The notes beneath the pieces were generated by a model. It ran no database searches. It had not been told where the DNA came from and saw only the letters and a program-made list of their open reading frames with translations. A stretch of 63,636 bases of DNA from CAZQIC01 sp964593555 (GTDB lineage: Bacteria > Bacteroidota > Bacteroidia > JAFLBG01), in NCBI GenBank assembly GCA_964593555.1, contig CAZQIC010000010.1:1-63636 (forward strand), given 5' to 3'. Positions 1 to 9,418 of the stretch are shown piece by piece; the first letter of the stretch is position 1, and the number at the start of each line of letters is the position of its first letter. The position numbers and the translations under genes were made by a program.

Positions 1-264
1 TTTCAGTGCCCTATTTCTACTTACGAATTTATACTTTCTTCTGCAGGAATTATTTTAGATGAAGAAGCAGCAGCTGAAGCAGAACCTTCAGCACAAACTG
101 AAGAACAACTACTTGAAAACATTCCGCTTCCTGCGGATGACGGCGATATGCAAAAAAAATCTACTGAAGAACTTTCTGAAATGCTTAACAATGCAATTTC
201 CCAGGAGCTTTATGAAAAAGCAGGAAAGATCCGTGATGAGTTGAATAAGAGGAAGAAATCGTAA
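1..264 (+). CDS. Bifunctional nuclease (DUF151) C-terminus with UVR motif, 5' truncated
   Basis: Reading frame 1 is open from the first base to a TAA at 262-264 and encodes 87 residues. It begins FQCPISTYEFILSSAGI, which matches the end of the DUF151 bifunctional-nuclease domain of Bacteroidota proteins. An acidic Ala/Glu-rich linker follows, then a C-terminal helix pair (roughly residues 55-87, with LNNAISQELYEKAGKIRDEL) that looks like a UvrB/UvrC-type UVR motif. Bacteroidota members of this family are about 200 residues long, so a little over half is missing off the window edge. A 61-codon ORF starting at 59 in another frame is a shadow of this gene. Confidence 0.8.
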   Translation, partial: FQCPISTYEFILSSAGIILDEEAAAEAEPSAQTEEQLLENIPLPADDGDMQKKSTEELSEMLNNAISQELYEKAGKIRDELNKRKKS

Positions 265-299
265 AGTAAAAACTCTTTTGTTTTTATGGAATTACTGGT

Positions 300-3251
300 T
301 TACCTCAGCAAACTTACGTGACCTGATTTCTCGATCACCTGATCACCGTAACAAGGAACTTTGAATTTTGCTTTCCAAGCATAAACTCCTATTTGGGAAA
401 GAGATCCATTGAAAGTACCATCCCATACCTGCGATACTGCACTGCCCTTGAACACTTTTTCTCCCCAACGGTTAAATATATTGATTTCAAAATCAGAAAC
501 GTTCTCGCCGAAGGCGGAAAAAACATCATTTATATTATCCTTATTCGGAGTAAAAGTATTTGGAAAAAACACCACTGACGTTGCTTCAGTTTGTGTTACA
601 TCAATGGTATCGCTTGCAGAACAGCCGCCCATGTCAACCTCTACCCAATAGCTTCCTACGGTATGCGGTGTAATAGATTGAGTGGTTTCACCTGTGTTCC
701 ATGAATAATTTGCACCAGCAATTGGAGAAGTAAGCAACACCTGCTCACAACTCGCATCCTGAATAATATCAGGTGCTGCAAATGCAGTACCACCAATTAA
801 AACATCATGCGCAACCACATCATCATAACATCCCAGGCGAAGCGTTACGTGCATTAATCCTGCCGTTGTATAAGTGTGAGTCGGGTTTTGCAGCGTTGAC
901 GTGTTGCCATCACCAAAATCCCAAAACCATTCATCCACTGGTCTCCATAATCCGCAATGCACCATTGTATCAGTAAATTGAATCGGCACATTACAAGCCG
1001 GATCAGGATCAAAAGTAAATCCAGGATTAACTACAGGAGGATTAAATTTAAAAACAACCGGCTGATCATTTTGACCATTCAGTTTTGTAGATTGAAAAGT
1101 TCCTGGTGTTGTTGGAAAATCAAGCGAGTGCGCCGTACAGGAAACCCAGACTTCTTCTCTTCCGCAAGGACCATAAGCATAAATTGTTGTGTTTGTGTAA
1201 TCTTTGTGATTGCCTCCGATGTATGTGCCGTAATCCAGGCGTGTTCCGTTTACATCCAGTCTAAAAACCATAATTTCAGCAGATCCATTATCTGTTTCAT
1301 CAACAGCACAGTTTGTTGCCGGAAAATCTGTACCAATCCCTCCACCAGCTATTAAAGGTGCGCCCTCTGCATTCAGCACAATATCATAACCGCCTTCACC
1401 GCCCGAACCTCCTACGTATGTAGAGAATACCAATCCCGTACCTGCTGCATTAAAACGCGAAACAAAAAAATCACCCGAACCACCTAATGTTATATCATAC
1501 GCTCCAGCAGTTGTTGGATAATTTGCGGAAGCTGTAGCGCCTGTTATATAAGCTTCGCCTGCAGTGTTAACAGCAATTGCACCACCAATATCATAATTAG
1601 TACCACCAATAAATGTGCTGTAAAGTAATGCGGTACCATTCGCATTTAATTTTGTAACAAACGTTTCTGTTGAACCAGCATGTGCGGCCTGGAAACAACC
1701 TGCTGTAGTAGGAAAATCCGCTGAGTTAGTAAAGCCGGTTACATATGCTTCGTCTGCAGAGTTGATACAAATATCTGTTACACACTCATGTGCTGTGTTG
1801 CTTCCACCAAGATATGTAGAATATATTAATGCACTTCCCGCAGCATTTAATCTGAACACCACACCATCAGTAAATCCTCCGTTATAACTATTATCATAAC
1901 AACCGGGTGTTGTAGGAAAATTATTTGACCATGTACGCCCGCCTGTAAAAACTTCTCCAGCTGCGTTCACAACAATACCATCGTTTTGATAACTGTTCAC
2001 ATCCAGTTCCTGGTTAGCTCCTCCTACATAAGTAGAATATGATAAGGCTGTTCCGGTTGGATTTAATTTGCAAACAAACATATCCGACAAACCTCCATTA
2101 TAACTCACATCAAATGAACCCGCAGTTACAGGGAACTGCCCTCCGGTTACACCTTTTACAAATGCATTCCCAGCAGCATCTGCAGTGATCGCCCAACCCT
2201 CATCATCTTTTTGCGCACCACCCAGGTATGTACAATAAACCAAGCCTGTTCCCGTGGGATTTAATTTAAAAACAAATGCATCAACGTAAGTACCACCACC
2301 TAAATAAGTAGGACCATAAACACCTGGAGTTGTAGGAAAATCACTTCCGTAATAACCGGTACCATATGTGTTTCCTGCAACATCAACATAAATGTCAAAT
2401 AAATATCCATTACCTGCGGTTACACTTGCGCCAACAAACGTACTCCAGGCCAGCGTTACCGGATCAATAACAAGATCAACTGATTTATCATAAGACCCGT
2501 TCACTTTAAAACCAAATGTATTATCACCAAGCAATTGATACTTTACGTCAACCAATTTTTTCTTTCCGTTAATATATTGATACGATTCCGGCATGTGCTC
2601 AATCAATTTTCCCCAAGGAGTTTGTATTTCCAATTCTCCACGCGCATTTACCGCTAATCCATTTACACCTTCGCATTGCATTTGAATGGCACTCACATCC
2701 CCGCCTTGCTTTACAATAAAATCATATTTAAGTGTGGAGCCCGTTCCATAATAACGTACATCTACATTATTATAAATATTGTTATACTCAACCGCTCTGT
2801 AATCATTCACATTAGTACAGTGCTTGGAAAAATCTTCACCTATCAAATAGTTGGTATGGCTATTCTCTTGTCCACTTGCACTCATTGAAGAACCTGGATT
2901 TGAATTTTTGAAATTCATGTTCCAAACCATGTACTCCATTTTTTCCTGTGAAGTAAAATATGTTTCCAGTGTAAGCTCCTGATCGATTGTTTTTGTTGGC
3001 TCTGTATCTGTGGGCCTTGAAAAACCAAAGCTCAGTTTATCTTTCATAAAATAAACGTGTGCGTCCCACCCTATGGAAGAACCTCCGAATAAAATTTCGC
3101 TGTCCCACTGCCCTGCATTCTCCCGGAATATTATCGGCATGGTTTTATCCGCTATGAAATTGCCCGGATTTCCTGCAAAGGAAAAAACAGATAACCCTGA
3201 AAGTAGCAGTTGGAAAAACACTTGCTTTTGCAACTTTGAATTCAATAGCAT
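300..3251 (-). CDS. Secreted SBBP beta-propeller/PKD protein with type B type IX sorting domain
   Basis: The product is 983 residues. It has an N-terminal signal peptide (about residues 1-26), an N-terminal region starting near PIIFRENAGQWD that is typical of SBBP-repeat proteins, and then a long series of roughly 55-residue propeller repeats (variants of YSTYLGG ... FPTTPG). A PKD domain lies near residues 735-805 (WDFGDGNTS), and a C-terminal gliding-motility-associated domain of about 90 residues begins at FFPNTFTPNKDNINDVF. That last domain is the type B sorting signal read by the type IX secretion system. It is probably a cell-surface or released adhesin-like protein with no visible catalytic domain. 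It is convergent with the truncated nuclease gene. A TATATTTG box lies 20 bases upstream of the ATG. Confidence 0.9.
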   Translation of the reverse strand: MLLNSKLQKQVFFQLLLSGLSVFSFAGNPGNFIADKTMPIIFRENAGQWDSEILFGGSSIGWDAHVYFMKDKLSFGFSRPTDTEPTKTIDQELTLETYFTSQEKMEYMVWNMNFKNSNPGSSMSASGQENSHTNYLIGEDFSKHCTNVNDYRAVEYNNIYNNVDVRYYGTGSTLKYDFIVKQGGDVSAIQMQCEGVNGLAVNARGELEIQTPWGKLIEHMPESYQYINGKKKLVDVKYQLLGDNTFGFKVNGSYDKSVDLVIDPVTLAWSTFVGASVTAGNGYLFDIYVDVAGNTYGTGYYGSDFPTTPGVYGPTYLGGGTYVDAFVFKLNPTGTGLVYCTYLGGAQKDDEGWAITADAAGNAFVKGVTGGQFPVTAGSFDVSYNGGLSDMFVCKLNPTGTALSYSTYVGGANQELDVNSYQNDGIVVNAAGEVFTGGRTWSNNFPTTPGCYDNSYNGGFTDGVVFRLNAAGSALIYSTYLGGSNTAHECVTDICINSADEAYVTGFTNSADFPTTAGCFQAAHAGSTETFVTKLNANGTALLYSTFIGGTNYDIGGAIAVNTAGEAYITGATASANYPTTAGAYDITLGGSGDFFVSRFNAAGTGLVFSTYVGGSGGEGGYDIVLNAEGAPLIAGGGIGTDFPATNCAVDETDNGSAEIMVFRLDVNGTRLDYGTYIGGNHKDYTNTTIYAYGPCGREEVWVSCTAHSLDFPTTPGTFQSTKLNGQNDQPVVFKFNPPVVNPGFTFDPDPACNVPIQFTDTMVHCGLWRPVDEWFWDFGDGNTSTLQNPTHTYTTAGLMHVTLRLGCYDDVVAHDVLIGGTAFAAPDIIQDASCEQVLLTSPIAGANYSWNTGETTQSITPHTVGSYWVEVDMGGCSASDTIDVTQTEATSVVFFPNTFTPNKDNINDVFSAFGENVSDFEINIFNRWGEKVFKGSAVSQVWDGTFNGSLSQIGVYAWKAKFKVPCYGDQVIEKSGHVSLLR

Positions 3252-3271
3252 ATTATTTTAGCAGGTATAAA

Positions 3272-3279
3272 CAAATATA
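3272..3279 (-). promoter_or_regulatory. Candidate -7 box (TATATTTG) for the SBBP protein gene
   Basis: On the minus strand the sequence reads TATATTTG, an exact match to the Bacteroidota -7 consensus TAnnTTTG, about 20 bases before the ATG at 3251. The nearest upstream TTG is about 25 bases away, longer than the usual 18-21, so the -33 element is weak. Confidence 0.35.
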
Positions 3280-3425
3280 ACCTTTCGAATCCCTAAATTC
3301 CATACAATATTGGTACGGACTCTTGGATTTCAGACTTCTCGTATTTTTTAGGTAATTTTGAATGATTTAAACGTTTTTGACTGATAATTTATCAATTTGG
3401 CACATTTTTGGAGAAGAAAACATCA

Positions 3426-4373
3426 ATGATCAAACTAAAACACCTCCTATTGTATGGCAATCTGTTATTCGCGATTGTCTGTAACGCGCAGGGAAAAAAT
3501 CCACTTGCGAGCCCCATTGAGGCATCTCTCTTGCAAAAAAGAAAGGTAAAACAATTCGAAATTTTCCGGGAAGATATGATCGGAAAAAAAGAACTGGTTG
3601 CCACATTTTTTATTGATAAAAATGGAGAGGCAAAAAGAAAGATTTATTTGTATTCCGATTCTGCAGGAACAAGATGGATGAAAAAGGAAATGAAAAAAGG
3701 CGGAAGTTCGAGAGAAAGTATACTAGAGACCAGTTTAATAAATGCGGATAGTACAGAAAAACTAATTGAAAAAAACACGGAGGAATACGATATAAATAAT
3801 AAACTTATAAAACAGACAAACGAACAATACAAAACTCAAAGAATAAAACAGATTGATATTTTTGATCCTGCTAATCCGGGCAATGAGAACCAGGTTATTT
3901 TAAAATTCTCTTCCCGCGACACGATTGAATACCGCACTACCAAAAAAAATAGTTCTCAAAAAAATTATTTGTTTTACATGAAACGCGGCGGTATGTGGTA
4001 TGAGTCGGAAAGATCAATTACCAAATACACAGACGGGCTTGAGACCTCTTACAATTTTTACAAAAATGGTATACTAATGAATTCATGGGAAAAAACAAAA
4101 GATCAGGTGATGAAAGAAAAAGGCCTGGGCGATGATCCGTTACCTTTTGTAAACGATTTAAAAACTATCAACGACACACTTTACACACTTGATCCGAAAA
4201 TCACTGAATATATTTCAACACCAAACAAAAAAACATACATGGTAATAAGAACACGCAACAGCAAAGCACCGGACAAAACAATTTCCGAAAAAATTTATTC
4301 ACCCGAAGGTTTACTTTATTCCAACTATAATACAGGAGAAATAACCAGGTTTGTTTTTAATTATAAATATTAG
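3426..4373 (+). CDS. Unknown secreted protein, 315 aa
   Basis: I do not recognise a family. The ATG at 3426 is preferred over the upstream TTG at 3408 because it puts a normal signal peptide (MIKLKHLLLYGNLLFAIVCNAQG) at the N-terminus, with a likely cut after NAQ. The mature part is lysine-rich and has several short segments of the kind seen in antitoxin-like YwqK/MORN repeats (for example DGLETSYNFYKNGILMNSWE, and a C-terminal YSPEGLLYSNYNTGE). The alkaline-phosphatase-family lipoprotein gene starts 10 bases after the stop, so the two are probably co-transcribed. Confidence 0.7.
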   Translation: MIKLKHLLLYGNLLFAIVCNAQGKNPLASPIEASLLQKRKVKQFEIFREDMIGKKELVATFFIDKNGEAKRKIYLYSDSAGTRWMKKEMKKGGSSRESILETSLINADSTEKLIEKNTEEYDINNKLIKQTNEQYKTQRIKQIDIFDPANPGNENQVILKFSSRDTIEYRTTKKNSSQKNYLFYMKRGGMWYESERSITKYTDGLETSYNFYKNGILMNSWEKTKDQVMKEKGLGDDPLPFVNDLKTINDTLYTLDPKITEYISTPNKKTYMVIRTRNSKAPDKTISEKIYSPEGLLYSNYNTGEITRFVFNYKY

Positions 4374-4383
4374 ATTGCTTTAA

Positions 4384-5337
4384 ATGAGAAAAGTATTTTC
4401 AGTTTCACTATCGATCCTTGCCGTTTTTTCCTGCAGTAATAAAGAGAAAGAAGTGATAGCGTTTTCAAAATCTAAATACAAAACTAAAAATGTGTTCGTT
4501 GTTGTAATGGATGGCCCAAGGTATTCCGAAACCTGGGGCGACTCCACGCATCAATATATTCCTCACATGGCAAACGACCTTTCAAAAGAGGGCGTTACTT
4601 ATACCCGCTTTTATAATGATGGTCCAACTTATACTAATGCTGGGCATAGTGCCTTGACAACAGGAAATTACCAGGAGATAAATAACAGCGGACAAGAGCT
4701 GCCACAAAACCCATCTGTTTTTCAATACTGGTTAAAGCAATTTGCTCAGCAACCTGACCAGGCATGGATAATTACCAGTAAAGATAAATTACAGATACTT
4801 GCCAATACGGCAAATCAGGAATGGCAAGATGGTTATATGCCCTCTACCCTATGCGGAAACAACGGAAATGGAACAGGTTATTGCAGTGACAGCTTAACAT
4901 ACACACGGATTGTTTCAACCTTAAGCGCCAAGCATCCAAGGCTCGCTATAATTAATTTCCAGGAACCCGACCACTCGGGGCATGCAGGTGTTTGGGCAGA
5001 TTATCTCAAAGGAATAACCGCAACAGATAATTACATCTATATGCTTTGGAACTTTATTCAGAATGATCCTTATTATAAAGGACAAACAACTTTATTTGTC
5101 ACTAATGATCATGGCAGACATTTAAATGGTGTTGCCGATGGATTTGTTAATCACGGAGATAACTGTGATGGCTGCCGCCACATTAATTGTTTTGCAGCAG
5201 GTCCCGACTTTAAAAAAAATACCATAGATTCTACCCGAAGAAACCTGGTAGATATTCCAGCTACCATCGCCAAAATAATGAACGTAACAATACCAACAGG
5301 CAAGGGAAACGTGATGGATGAGTTGTTTTCGAAGTAG
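4384..5337 (+). CDS. Alkaline-phosphatase-superfamily lipoprotein
   Basis: The product is 317 residues with a lipoprotein signal (ILAVFSCSN, lipidated Cys about residue 17). Alkaline phosphatase/sulfatase superfamily metal-site motifs are visible in order: VVMDGPRYSE (Asp about 43), the nucleophile region TYTNAGHSALTTG (about residues 80-92), NFQEPDHSGHAG, and TNDHGRH near the C-terminus. Such proteins hydrolyse phosphate or sulfate esters, or phosphodiesters, at the cell surface. The substrate cannot be read from sequence. It lies 10 bases after a secreted protein of unknown function. Confidence 0.8.
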   Translation: MRKVFSVSLSILAVFSCSNKEKEVIAFSKSKYKTKNVFVVVMDGPRYSETWGDSTHQYIPHMANDLSKEGVTYTRFYNDGPTYTNAGHSALTTGNYQEINNSGQELPQNPSVFQYWLKQFAQQPDQAWIITSKDKLQILANTANQEWQDGYMPSTLCGNNGNGTGYCSDSLTYTRIVSTLSAKHPRLAIINFQEPDHSGHAGVWADYLKGITATDNYIYMLWNFIQNDPYYKGQTTLFVTNDHGRHLNGVADGFVNHGDNCDGCRHINCFAAGPDFKKNTIDSTRRNLVDIPATIAKIMNVTIPTGKGNVMDELFSK

Positions 5338-5379
5338 ATTTACCCGTATAAATTCCGAAGCAGGTAAGCTAATTCTTCT

Positions 5380-5387
5380 TACATTTG
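5380..5387 (+). promoter_or_regulatory. Candidate -7 box (TACATTTG) for glutamate dehydrogenase
   Basis: TACATTTG fits the Bacteroidota TAnnTTTG -7 consensus and sits 59 bases before the ATG at 5447. There is no TTG at the expected -33 spacing, so this is a weak call. Confidence 0.3.
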
Positions 5388-5446
5388 GGGCTACTTTTTC
5401 GATTTTAGATTAACAAATCAAACGAAAAAGCTAAAAAACCCTGTCT

Positions 5447-6727
5447 ATGGAAACACAGCAAGTCGTTAAGAAGAGCAATCCTTATGAAGATGTTTTAAAA
5501 CAATTTAATGCAGCGGCCGATATCATTAATCTTGATCCGGGTGTTCGTGCAATTTTATCAAAAACAGCGAATGAAATAGTTGTCCACTTCCCGGTAAGAA
5601 TGGACAATGGCAAAATAGAAATGTTTAAAGGATACCGGGTTCAACACAATAATATTTTAGGCCCATATAAAGGCGGCCTTCGTTATCATGCTACAGTTGA
5701 TCTGGATGCCGCAAAAGCATTGGCAACATGGATGACATGGAAAACAGCTATCGCCGGATTACCTTATGGTGGGGCAAAAGGCGGTATACAACTTGATCCC
5801 TTGAAACACTCTGTAGGCGAATTAGAAAGAATTACAAGAAGGTTTACATTCGCTTTAGGAGACAACATTGGTCCTGAATATGATATTCCTGCACCGGATG
5901 TAAATACCAATCCTCAAACAATGGCGTGGATAGTGGATACTTATTTATCCACACGCTCTCCAAAAGAAAGGCAAAACAACTTACACGTTGTTACCGGAAA
6001 GCCAATGAACTCGGGCGGTTTAGCAGGAAGAGACAGGGCAACCGGATTAGGTGTAGTGAGTAATATAGAAGAATGGGCGAAGGATAATAATTTCAACCTG
6101 AAGGGTTCAACATACATGGTTCAGGGATTTGGTAATGTGGGATCCTGGGCAGCGCATTTTATGAATGAAAGAGGCGCAGTACTTTTAGCTGTTGAAGATG
6201 CAAGTGGTATCATATACAATTCGAAAGGTATTGACCCGGCTACATTGAACGAATATGTATTAAAAAACAAAGGCAATGTAAAAGGTTTCCCGAATACAGA
6301 GACCATTTCACACGATGAATTTTTATCATTGAATGCTGATATATTTATTCCTGCTGCTTTAGGTAACCAGATCACCGGCGTTACTGCTCCAATGTTAAAG
6401 GTTAAATTAGTTGCAGAAGGCGCTAACGGACCTACTAACCCGGAAGGCGACGCAATACTTGAAGCCAGGGGCATCAGTATTATACCTGATATCCTTTGCA
6501 ATTCGGGTGGTGTAATTGGAAGCTATTATGAATGGCTTCAAAACAAAAGAGCCGAAGTATGGGAGTTGGATGAAGTTATAAGACTCATTAATCAGAAAAC
6601 AAAAGGAGCTTACAATAAAGTAAAAGAAACAGCTAAAAAGCACAATACTAGCTGGAGATCAGGCGCTTACATAGTTGCTCTGGAGAGGATTGAGAAAGCC
6701 TATTTAGAAAGAGGTATTTTCCCATAG
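5447..6727 (+). CDS. gdhA: Glutamate dehydrogenase (Glu/Leu/Phe/Val dehydrogenase family)
   Basis: The product is 426 residues, the normal length of the hexameric NAD-type enzymes. It reversibly deaminates glutamate to 2-oxoglutarate and ammonia in the cytoplasm. Visible motifs are the substrate region GPYKGGLRYH, the active-site PYGGAKGG (about residues 105-113, with the catalytic Lys), PAPDVNTNPQTMAW, the Rossmann motif VQGFGNVGSWAA (about residue 225) and the C-terminal NSGGVIGSYYEW. It stands alone between the phosphatase gene and rpsT. Cofactor preference (NAD or NADP) is not certain from motifs alone. Confidence 0.93.
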   Translation: METQQVVKKSNPYEDVLKQFNAAADIINLDPGVRAILSKTANEIVVHFPVRMDNGKIEMFKGYRVQHNNILGPYKGGLRYHATVDLDAAKALATWMTWKTAIAGLPYGGAKGGIQLDPLKHSVGELERITRRFTFALGDNIGPEYDIPAPDVNTNPQTMAWIVDTYLSTRSPKERQNNLHVVTGKPMNSGGLAGRDRATGLGVVSNIEEWAKDNNFNLKGSTYMVQGFGNVGSWAAHFMNERGAVLLAVEDASGIIYNSKGIDPATLNEYVLKNKGNVKGFPNTETISHDEFLSLNADIFIPAALGNQITGVTAPMLKVKLVAEGANGPTNPEGDAILEARGISIIPDILCNSGGVIGSYYEWLQNKRAEVWELDEVIRLINQKTKGAYNKVKETAKKHNTSWRSGAYIVALERIEKAYLERGIFP

Positions 6728-6736
6728 TCAATTAAT

Positions 6737-6768
6737 TTTGGGTTATTAGATGGAATATTCTATCTTTG
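6737..6768 (+). promoter_or_regulatory. rpsT promoter (TTTG-N20-TATCTTTG)
   Basis: TTTG at 6737-6740 and TATCTTTG at 6761-6768 are separated by exactly 20 bases, matching the Bacteroidota housekeeping promoter (-33 TTG, -7 TAnnTTTG). It ends 34 bases before the rpsT ATG. Confidence 0.8.
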
Positions 6769-6802
6769 CAATCCGTTTTTAGAAAATTAACAAAGAAAAG
6801 AG

Positions 6803-7057
6803 ATGGCAAATCATAAATCATCGATCAAGAGAATCAGGGCAAACGATGCCAAGAAAACAAGAAACAGGTATTATGCTAAAACAGCACGTACCGCAATAAG
6901 AACATTGCGCGCAACGACTGATAAAAAAGAGGCTGGCACTATGCTTCCAAAAATTTCTTCAATGCTTGATAAACTGGCAAAGAAAAATATCATTCATAAA
7001 AAGAAAGCTGCGAACATTAAATCAAAGCTGACTAGAAAAGTAAACGCATTGAAATAA
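6803..7057 (+). CDS. rpsT: 30S ribosomal protein S20
   Basis: The product is 84 residues and strongly basic, beginning MANHKSSIKRIRANDAKKTRNR, the typical S20 N-terminus, and ending in a lysine-rich helix (HKKKAANIKSKLTRKVNAL). It binds 16S rRNA in the small subunit. It is monocistronic, with a consensus promoter upstream and a hairpin terminator starting 23 bases after the stop. Confidence 0.97.
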   Translation: MANHKSSIKRIRANDAKKTRNRYYAKTARTAIRTLRATTDKKEAGTMLPKISSMLDKLAKKNIIHKKKAANIKSKLTRKVNALK

Positions 7058-7079
7058 TTGTAACAACAATTCGTTCATA

Positions 7080-7104
7080 GAGCCCCTGCCAAAAGCGGGG
7101 GTTC
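7080..7104 (+). terminator. rpsT terminator hairpin
   Basis: A 10-base-pair stem (GAGCCCCTGC with GCGGGGGTTC, including two G-T wobbles) encloses a CAAAA loop and is followed by TTCATTTT. It lies just after rpsT and before the first TonB-C gene. Confidence 0.75.
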
Positions 7105-7122
7105 TTCATTTTAAAGACCTTC

Positions 7123-7542
7123 ATGAAAATGCATTCAAGTAAATATTTATTTTCTTTTATTCTGATTCTATTCATATCAACGGGTTCATATGCAAAACTA
7201 ATAGTTGAAGCGCCGAATGATTCCGATGAAGTTTTTCGTATCGCTGAAGAGATGCCATCATTTCCTGGAGGAGATAGGGAAATGATGAGTTTTTTAAAAC
7301 ATAATATAGTATATCCTGACAGTGCGTTAAATGCAGGTATACAAGGGGCAGTATTTGTGACTTTCATGGTAGAAAAAGATGGCCACCTTGGTGATATTTA
7401 TGTAATCCGCGGAGCAAATAAATTTCTTGACGCAGAAGCCCTGCGGGTAATGCATCTTATGCCGGCATGGATACCTGGAAAGATAAACGGAAAAAATGTT
7501 CGTGTTCAGATTAACCTTCCCATCAAATTCAGCTTAAAATAG
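7123..7542 (+). CDS. Secreted TonB C-terminal domain protein (copy 1)
   Basis: The product is 139 residues: a signal peptide (about residues 1-23, ending TGSYA) followed by a single TonB C-terminal-like domain. Recognisable elements are FPGGDREMMSFLKHNIVYPDSA, the core GAVFVTFMVEKDGHLGD and MPAWIPGKINGKNVRVQINLPIKF. Full TonB has a cytoplasmic-membrane anchor and a Pro-rich linker; both are absent here, so this is a free periplasmic or secreted domain rather than a working energy transducer. A paralogue follows 64 bases downstream. Confidence 0.85.
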   Translation: MKMHSSKYLFSFILILFISTGSYAKLIVEAPNDSDEVFRIAEEMPSFPGGDREMMSFLKHNIVYPDSALNAGIQGAVFVTFMVEKDGHLGDIYVIRGANKFLDAEALRVMHLMPAWIPGKINGKNVRVQINLPIKFSLK

Positions 7543-7606
7543 ATCAATCTATTGTCTGTATTGTAGAGTTTTTATAAATTGTATCAGATTTTCACAATAA
7601 CTAAAC

Positions 7607-8017
7607 ATGAAACGCCCGCTCCTGTTTTTAATTTTGATTTTATTTTCTTCTGTAAATGTTTTCTCGCAAGAGAAAGAAGATGAAGTATTTCTTTTTGTTC
7701 AGGATGTACCAGCATTTCCTGCCGGTGATGAAGCCATGAACGAATTTTTCAAGAAGAATGTTAAATATCCTAATATCCCAAAAGGTGCAGTTAAAGAAGG
7801 TGCTATATTAGTTTCATTTATAGTAGAAAAAGACGGATCGGTAAGTGATATAAAAGTGATCAAAGGGATGAGTGATGAACTAAACAATGAAGTTATCCGC
7901 TCAATAAAATCAATGCCGCCATGGATACCGGGCACACAAACCGGGAAAAGGGTGCGCGTTGAGCAACACCTTACTTTCAAATTTTCTGCGAAAGGAAAAG
8001 TGGTTTCAGTACAGTAA
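7607..8017 (+). CDS. Secreted TonB C-terminal domain protein (copy 2)
   Basis: The product is 136 residues with the same plan as its upstream neighbour: a signal peptide ending VNVFSQ, then a TonB-C domain with FPAGDEAMNEFFKKNVKYP, GAILVSFIVEKDGSVSDIKV and MPPWIPGTQTGKRVRVEQHL. The two genes are a clear tandem duplication, diverged to roughly half identical positions by eye. The 3' end is convergent with the desaturase gene, leaving only 13 bases between stops. Confidence 0.85.
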   Translation: MKRPLLFLILILFSSVNVFSQEKEDEVFLFVQDVPAFPAGDEAMNEFFKKNVKYPNIPKGAVKEGAILVSFIVEKDGSVSDIKVIKGMSDELNNEVIRSIKSMPPWIPGTQTGKRVRVEQHLTFKFSAKGKVVSVQ

Positions 8018-8030
8018 GCCAACAATTTTT

Positions 8031-9104
8031 TTATCTTCCTAAAGTCTTTAGCAATCGAACATGTGAACCGATTGCGTTTAAAAAGGTGCGGTTCTGATTG
8101 TATCTCAACCCAAATTCTTTAGCGGTCCTTTCTACAATAGGTGATATATTTTTGTAATGAACGTGACAAATATTAGGGAACAAATGGTGCTCTATTTGAT
8201 AATTGAGACCGCCAATCATCCAACCAAACAAGCGACTTTTTCGTGAGAAGTTCGCAGTCGTTTCCAACTCATGTATGGTCCATTCATTATTGATAACACC
8301 ATGCTCGTCAGGTAATGGCTGTTTGGCTTCTTCCACAACATGTGCCATTTGAAATACAGTACTCATAAATATTCCTGCGATGAAATGCATCACTAAAAAA
8401 CCAAGAATAATTAGCCACCAACTGAAGGGCGAAAATAATAGTGGCAGGCCGAGAATAATTCCCAGGTAAGTTGCTTTACTCAGGATCAATCTTCTCATTT
8501 CTTTTTTAGGTGTTGATTTTTGCTGAGCAGTAATCCCTGCTTTGTTGTATTTAGCAAGCTGACTGAATTCCTTGAACATTCTCGAAATGGTCATCAGGCA
8601 ATACAGAAAGAAAGCATAAATATGTTGGAAACGATGTATTTTTTTTAATGGTGTACTCCGTGATAAACGCAACAATCCTTTTGGCTCAATATCCTCATCA
8701 AAGCCTTCGATGTTGGTATAAGTATGGTGCAAAAAATTGTGTTGTATTTTCCAGTTAAACATATTTCCACCAATGGAATACATGGTAGTACCAAACAATT
8801 TATTCAACCATCCTCTTTTAGAGAAAGAGCCGTGCATAGCGTCATGCATTACTCCCATTCCTATTCCTGCCATACCAATACCCATTATAACGGACAAAGG
8901 AAAAATCACCCACCCACTCAATGGCAACGTTAGCATGAGCACAAATGGCGCCAAGTAAATAGTGATCATGGCGATGGATTTAATTACCATTCTAAAATTC
9001 CCCTTAGGAGAAATTCCCTTTTCCTTAAAATAATTATTTACATTTTTCTTTAATGTGGCAGTAAACTGCCCTCTATCCTTATTAATAAATCTTAGGTTCT
9101 TCAT
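8031..9104 (-). CDS. Membrane fatty acid desaturase
   Basis: The product is 357 residues and an integral membrane di-iron desaturase. The three histidine boxes are HDAMH (residues 87-91), HNFLHH (122-127) and QIEHH (about 302-306); the last one, with Gln in the first position, is characteristic of front-end (delta-5/6-type) or linoleoyl-CoA-like desaturases. No cytochrome b5 domain is fused. Hydrophobic segments are near residues 40-85 and 210-245. It probably introduces a double bond into acyl lipids for membrane fluidity. No consensus promoter was found in the 314 bases upstream. Confidence 0.9.
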   Translation of the reverse strand: MKNLRFINKDRGQFTATLKKNVNNYFKEKGISPKGNFRMVIKSIAMITIYLAPFVLMLTLPLSGWVIFPLSVIMGIGMAGIGMGVMHDAMHGSFSKRGWLNKLFGTTMYSIGGNMFNWKIQHNFLHHTYTNIEGFDEDIEPKGLLRLSRSTPLKKIHRFQHIYAFFLYCLMTISRMFKEFSQLAKYNKAGITAQQKSTPKKEMRRLILSKATYLGIILGLPLLFSPFSWWLIILGFLVMHFIAGIFMSTVFQMAHVVEEAKQPLPDEHGVINNEWTIHELETTANFSRKSRLFGWMIGGLNYQIEHHLFPNICHVHYKNISPIVERTAKEFGLRYNQNRTFLNAIGSHVRLLKTLGR

Positions 9105-9418
9105 AGTATTATAATGCTTGTGGTATTACAAGTCTTTTTTAACCGGCAAAATTTTTAATAATAAAATGGAGTTCTTCTTAATTATGCGCTACAACAGCAA
9201 TCAGCAATCTCCTTACACGACCGGATCTGGTTAAATTATTTGATATATCAATATACGAATTAAAAAAGCGGGAAACTACTGTGAGACTAGTCTTTTAACC
9301 TTATTTAACATTTAGCATCGAAATTTCAGAAAAATAAATGCCGTAAGCGATTTTAATTTTAAAATTTTCTCAGAAGGAGAAAATTATCAGTGTAATTATG
9401 AGTTTCAACAACTCAACA
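9105..9418. other. Gene-free interval
   Basis: This 314-base AT-rich stretch lies between the desaturase start and the M4 protease stop. I see no ORF with coding character and no TAnnTTTG box on the minus strand. The only structure is a 9-base-pair hairpin at 9363-9385. Confidence 0.6.
9363..9385 (-). terminator. Possible terminator of the M4 protease gene
   Basis: AATTTTCTC and GAGAAAATT form a perfect 9-base-pair stem around AGAAG, followed on the minus strand by an AT-rich run. It lies 34 bases past the protease stop codon. The stem is AT-rich, so the call is tentative. Confidence 0.4.

Noticed and set aside
957..1355. 132-codon plus-strand ORF
   Set aside because: Lies inside the SBBP gene on the opposite strand and has no coding features.
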